DNA of 7,949 nucleotides. Origin: Gammaproteobacteria bacterium (lineage in GTDB: Bacteria; Pseudomonadota; Gammaproteobacteria; SZUA-229). The DNA lies in NCBI GenBank assembly GCA_015484935.1, contig WFUQ01000046.1, positions 1 through 7,949 on the forward strand. The letters are read 5' to 3'. Below the pieces are notes generated by a model that ran no database searches, was not told the origin of the DNA, and saw only the letters and a list, made by a program, of their open reading frames with translations. Every line of letters starts with the position of its first letter. The first letter of the stretch is position 1. The position numbers and the translations under genes are program-made. Of the stretch, positions 5,973-7,949 are shown in pieces.

Positions 5973-7091
5973 TTAAGCGATGTTATAGAGTGTCTTCTGT
6001 TCGTAGCCGGAAACGACCTGCACCGAACCCTGCCACAGTGTATCAAGTTCGGCATCGCCTGTATCCATGCGCAACGGTCTGCCCTCGAGTGAGCGCAGCT
6101 TGGCATTGGTGGCGATGATGATGATATTTTCTCGCCCCACCTTGCGCAGCACACGCGCACTGAACTGCTGGTTGCCGCGACCAAATATATGGCCCTGCCC
6201 ACCGATAAGCGTGACGATGATCTTCGACGGGTATTGCTCGATCAGTTCGAGCAATGCGGTCTCATCCAGATCACTGGCGAGCAGTTCATGGTTGAGTACC
6301 GCATCGATGCCCAGCAGGGTATTCTCCAGTTGCAGCTCCTGCATCACCGCAGCGGTAGTCGAACCCGAGCCGACCAGATACAACACATCATCCTGCATCT
6401 GTTCGACGATCTCAGCGGCGATATCCTGCTGTGCAGACGATTCGAAATCGATACCACCCTGTTTGGTCATCTGCATGTTGGCGCTGTCCTCGGGCACATG
6501 CAGGTAACCGTAACTGCTCGCCTTCACCGTACCCTGGCGGAACAGCTCTTCATCCAGATCCATCACCTGTGCGGTCTTCAGCGTTAACGGCACACCAGCC
6601 GCCAGCTGCACCAGGATATTTGCGGCACCATGCGGGCTCACCGCATACACCGCTGAATGGATCTTACAGCCTGCAGGAATACCCAGCACCGGCATGGTCT
6701 CATCCGCCCCGACAGCAGACAACGCATTCAGCACATCGCGGGCAGTCCCATCGCCCCCGGTGAACAACAACATATCGACACCGGCTGCTACCAGAGCTTT
6801 AACTGCACCGACTGTGTCGGCTGCACTGGTATGCTCGCCATCGGCCTGATAGACCACCTGTGGCTCGATATCGAATGCGCGCAACACCTGCTCACCCATA
6901 TCACCACCCGCACAGAAGAACTCGAAATGCCCCAGCTCTACCTTGTCCAGCGCATCGTGTGACCGTGTCTGGGCCAGCGGTACAGCACCGCGCGACAGGG
7001 CTTGCTGCACTATCGCGTCACCATCGCTGCCTTTCAGCGCGACCGTGCCACCGATGCCAGCGAGTGGATTTACAACCAGACCAAGTTTCAT
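5973..7091 (-). CDS. ATP-NAD kinase family protein, COG3199 type (372 aa)
   Basis: Member of the NAD kinase/diacylglycerol kinase-like fold superfamily, in the larger COG3199 (AcoX-like) branch rather than canonical NadK. Seen: [11 protein letters not shown] (5-15) with LKGSDG (19-24) just after; the nucleotide-binding TGGDGT (111-116) followed by [25 protein letters not shown] (137-153); a GSGST loop in the second half ([10 protein letters not shown]); and [14 protein letters not shown] near the C-terminus. All of these fit the family. Its phosphoryl acceptor is not established from sequence; NAD or another diol-bearing cofactor is plausible. The length is normal for this branch. It is the first gene of a probable two-gene unit with apeB, divergent from ispG. 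No strong Shine-Dalgarno precedes the ATG; the start is set by the LVVNPLAG motif position. Confidence 0.88.
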   Translation of the reverse strand: MKLGLVVNPLAGIGGTVALKGSDGDAIVQQALSRGAVPLAQTRSHDALDKVELGHFEFFCAGGDMGEQVLRAFDIEPQVVYQADGEHTSAADTVGAVKALVAAGVDMLLFTGGDGTARDVLNALSAVGADETMPVLGIPAGCKIHSAVYAVSPHGAANILVQLAAGVPLTLKTAQVMDLDEELFRQGTVKASSYGYLHVPEDSANMQMTKQGGIDFESSAQQDIAAEIVEQMQDDVLYLVGSGSTTAAVMQELQLENTLLGIDAVLNHELLASDLDETALLELIEQYPSKIIVTLIGGQGHIFGRGNQQFSARVLRKVGRENIIIIATNAKLRSLEGRPLRMDTGDAELDTLWQGSVQVVSGYEQKTLYNIA

Positions 7092-7128
7092 AAAATTCGA
7101 CAGAAATCAGCTTCGAAAGAGGAGCCGC

Positions 7129-7134
7129 ATTGTA
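7129..7134 (-). promoter_or_regulatory. Possible -10 element for the kinase-apeB unit
   Basis: TACAAT on the minus strand (5 of 6) lies about 38 bases before the kinase start. The -35 position at 17 bases (TAGAGC) matches TTGACA at only 3 of 6. The divergent gap 7092-7243 must serve both this unit and ispG; no clear promoter for ispG and no operator were recognised there. Confidence 0.3.
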
Positions 7135-7243
7135 GCCTGATAGCCCTGCAAGCTCTAGTCGGGCGCAGAAAACTGCTTCCCATCTATCGCTCATGATAAG
7201 ATTCCGCGCCCGGAACACTGTAGGCCAGATCAGCAGACCAGAC

Positions 7244-7949
7244 ATGCCATTTCCAGACGCACATCAAAACCGACGCCATTCTGTGGCAGTCAACATCGAG
7301 CACCTCACCATAGGGGGTAGCGCACCTGTGGCGATACAATCGATGACCAATACCGATACCGCAGACATCGATGCCACCGTCGAACAGATACTGCAACTGG
7401 CACAGGCAGGCTCGGAACTGGTGCGCATCACGGTGAACAACGATGCAGCAGCAAAAGCGGTGGCGACTATCCGTGCACGACTGGATCGCGAAAACTGTCA
7501 CGTGCCACTGGTGGGTGACTTCCATTTCAACGGCCATAAACTGCTGACCGATAACCCTGACTGCGCACAGGCCCTGTCGAAATACCGCATCAACCCGGGT
7601 AATGTCGGCAAAGGTAAAAAACGTGATGCCCAGTTCGCCACCATGATCGAACTGGCGATCAGATATGACAAGGCTGTGCGCATCGGTGTGAACTGGGGCA
7701 GTATGGATCAGGCACTACTGGCCGAGCTGATGGATGAGAACGCTCGACGTGAAAGCCCGCACGACGCACACGACATCATGATGGAAACCGTCATCCGTTC
7801 AGCACTGGACAGCGCCAGCGCAGCAGAGGAATTAGGTCTCGCGCGCGACAGGATCATCCTGTCCTGCAAGATGAGCGTGGTACAGGATCTCATCACCGTG
7901 TATCGCTCGCTATCACAACGTAGCGACTATGCACTGCATCTCGGCCTGA
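7244..7949 (+). CDS. ispG: IspG, 4-hydroxy-3-methylbut-2-enyl diphosphate synthase (5' part, 235 codons)
   Basis: Iron-sulfur enzyme of the MEP isoprenoid pathway that reductively opens 2-C-methyl-D-erythritol 2,4-cyclodiphosphate to HMBPP; cytosolic. The visible N-terminal TIM-barrel part shows [10 protein letters not shown] (30-39), [10 protein letters not shown] (58-67), [12 protein letters not shown] (90-101), [18 protein letters not shown] (114-131), RIGVNWGS (146-153), SCKMS and the final YALHLGL, which in the family precedes TEAG. The window ends before the C-terminal domain carrying the [4Fe-4S] cysteines, so activity cannot be judged. The [15 protein letters not shown] insertion is of the longer type I associate with beta- and alphaproteobacteria rather than the E. 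coli form. ATG 7244 fits the family N-terminus; an in-frame ATG at 7193 would add 17 residues. Neither has a good ribosome site. Confidence 0.93.
   Translation, partial: MPFPDAHQNRRHSVAVNIEHLTIGGSAPVAIQSMTNTDTADIDATVEQILQLAQAGSELVRITVNNDAAAKAVATIRARLDRENCHVPLVGDFHFNGHKLLTDNPDCAQALSKYRINPGNVGKGKKRDAQFATMIELAIRYDKAVRIGVNWGSMDQALLAELMDENARRESPHDAHDIMMETVIRSALDSASAAEELGLARDRIILSCKMSVVQDLITVYRSLSQRSDYALHLGL

Overview
The window looks like chromosomal DNA of a sulfur-oxidising gammaproteobacterium. The order is not certain; Chromatiales or Thiotrichales-like lineages and related symbionts are candidates. The argument rests on two points. A pair of small secreted Gly/Asn/Tyr-rich proteins at the left end resembles the envelope proteins of periplasmic sulfur globules. 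The remaining genes are ordinary proteobacterial housekeeping genes, among them an AlaA that follows the E. coli protein almost residue by residue from memory. There is no transposase, integrase, phage gene, tRNA, rRNA or CRISPR array.

Layout. (1) 1-1434, plus strand: an AT-rich leader with a good sigma70-type promoter, a first sulfur-globule-like gene (172-534), a strong intrinsic terminator, a second paralogous gene (630-1274) with an added helical C-terminal half, another terminator, then a compact double-hairpin element ending in a T run. (2) 1467-3378, minus strand: alaA followed 10 bp later by yggS, a probable operon converging on the globule genes. (3) 3475-4613, minus strand: a promoter, a small two-helix membrane protein of the DUF1269/GS17M-like type, a YbaK/ProX-type aminoacyl-tRNA deacylase whose start overlaps the preceding stop, and a clear intrinsic terminator. 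(4) 4645-7091, minus strand: an ATP-NAD kinase family protein (COG3199 type) followed 17 bp later by the M18 aminopeptidase apeB. (5) 7244-end, plus strand: the first 235 codons of ispG, cut off by the window edge and transcribed divergently from region 4.

How the genes fit together. The left end is probably a dedicated structural locus. Two abundant exported proteins would coat stored sulfur, with a terminator between the genes that may set their ratio. AlaA is a PLP enzyme and YggS is a PLP-handling protein, so that pair is metabolically coherent. The other genes (tRNA proofreading, peptide turnover, nucleotide-cofactor-type kinase, isoprenoid precursor synthesis) are housekeeping functions.

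The most interesting material is in the first 1.4 kb: the tandem globule-protein pair, its read-through architecture, the novel-looking helical extension of the second protein, and the possible small RNA after it. All assignments were made by reading motifs; no database search was run.
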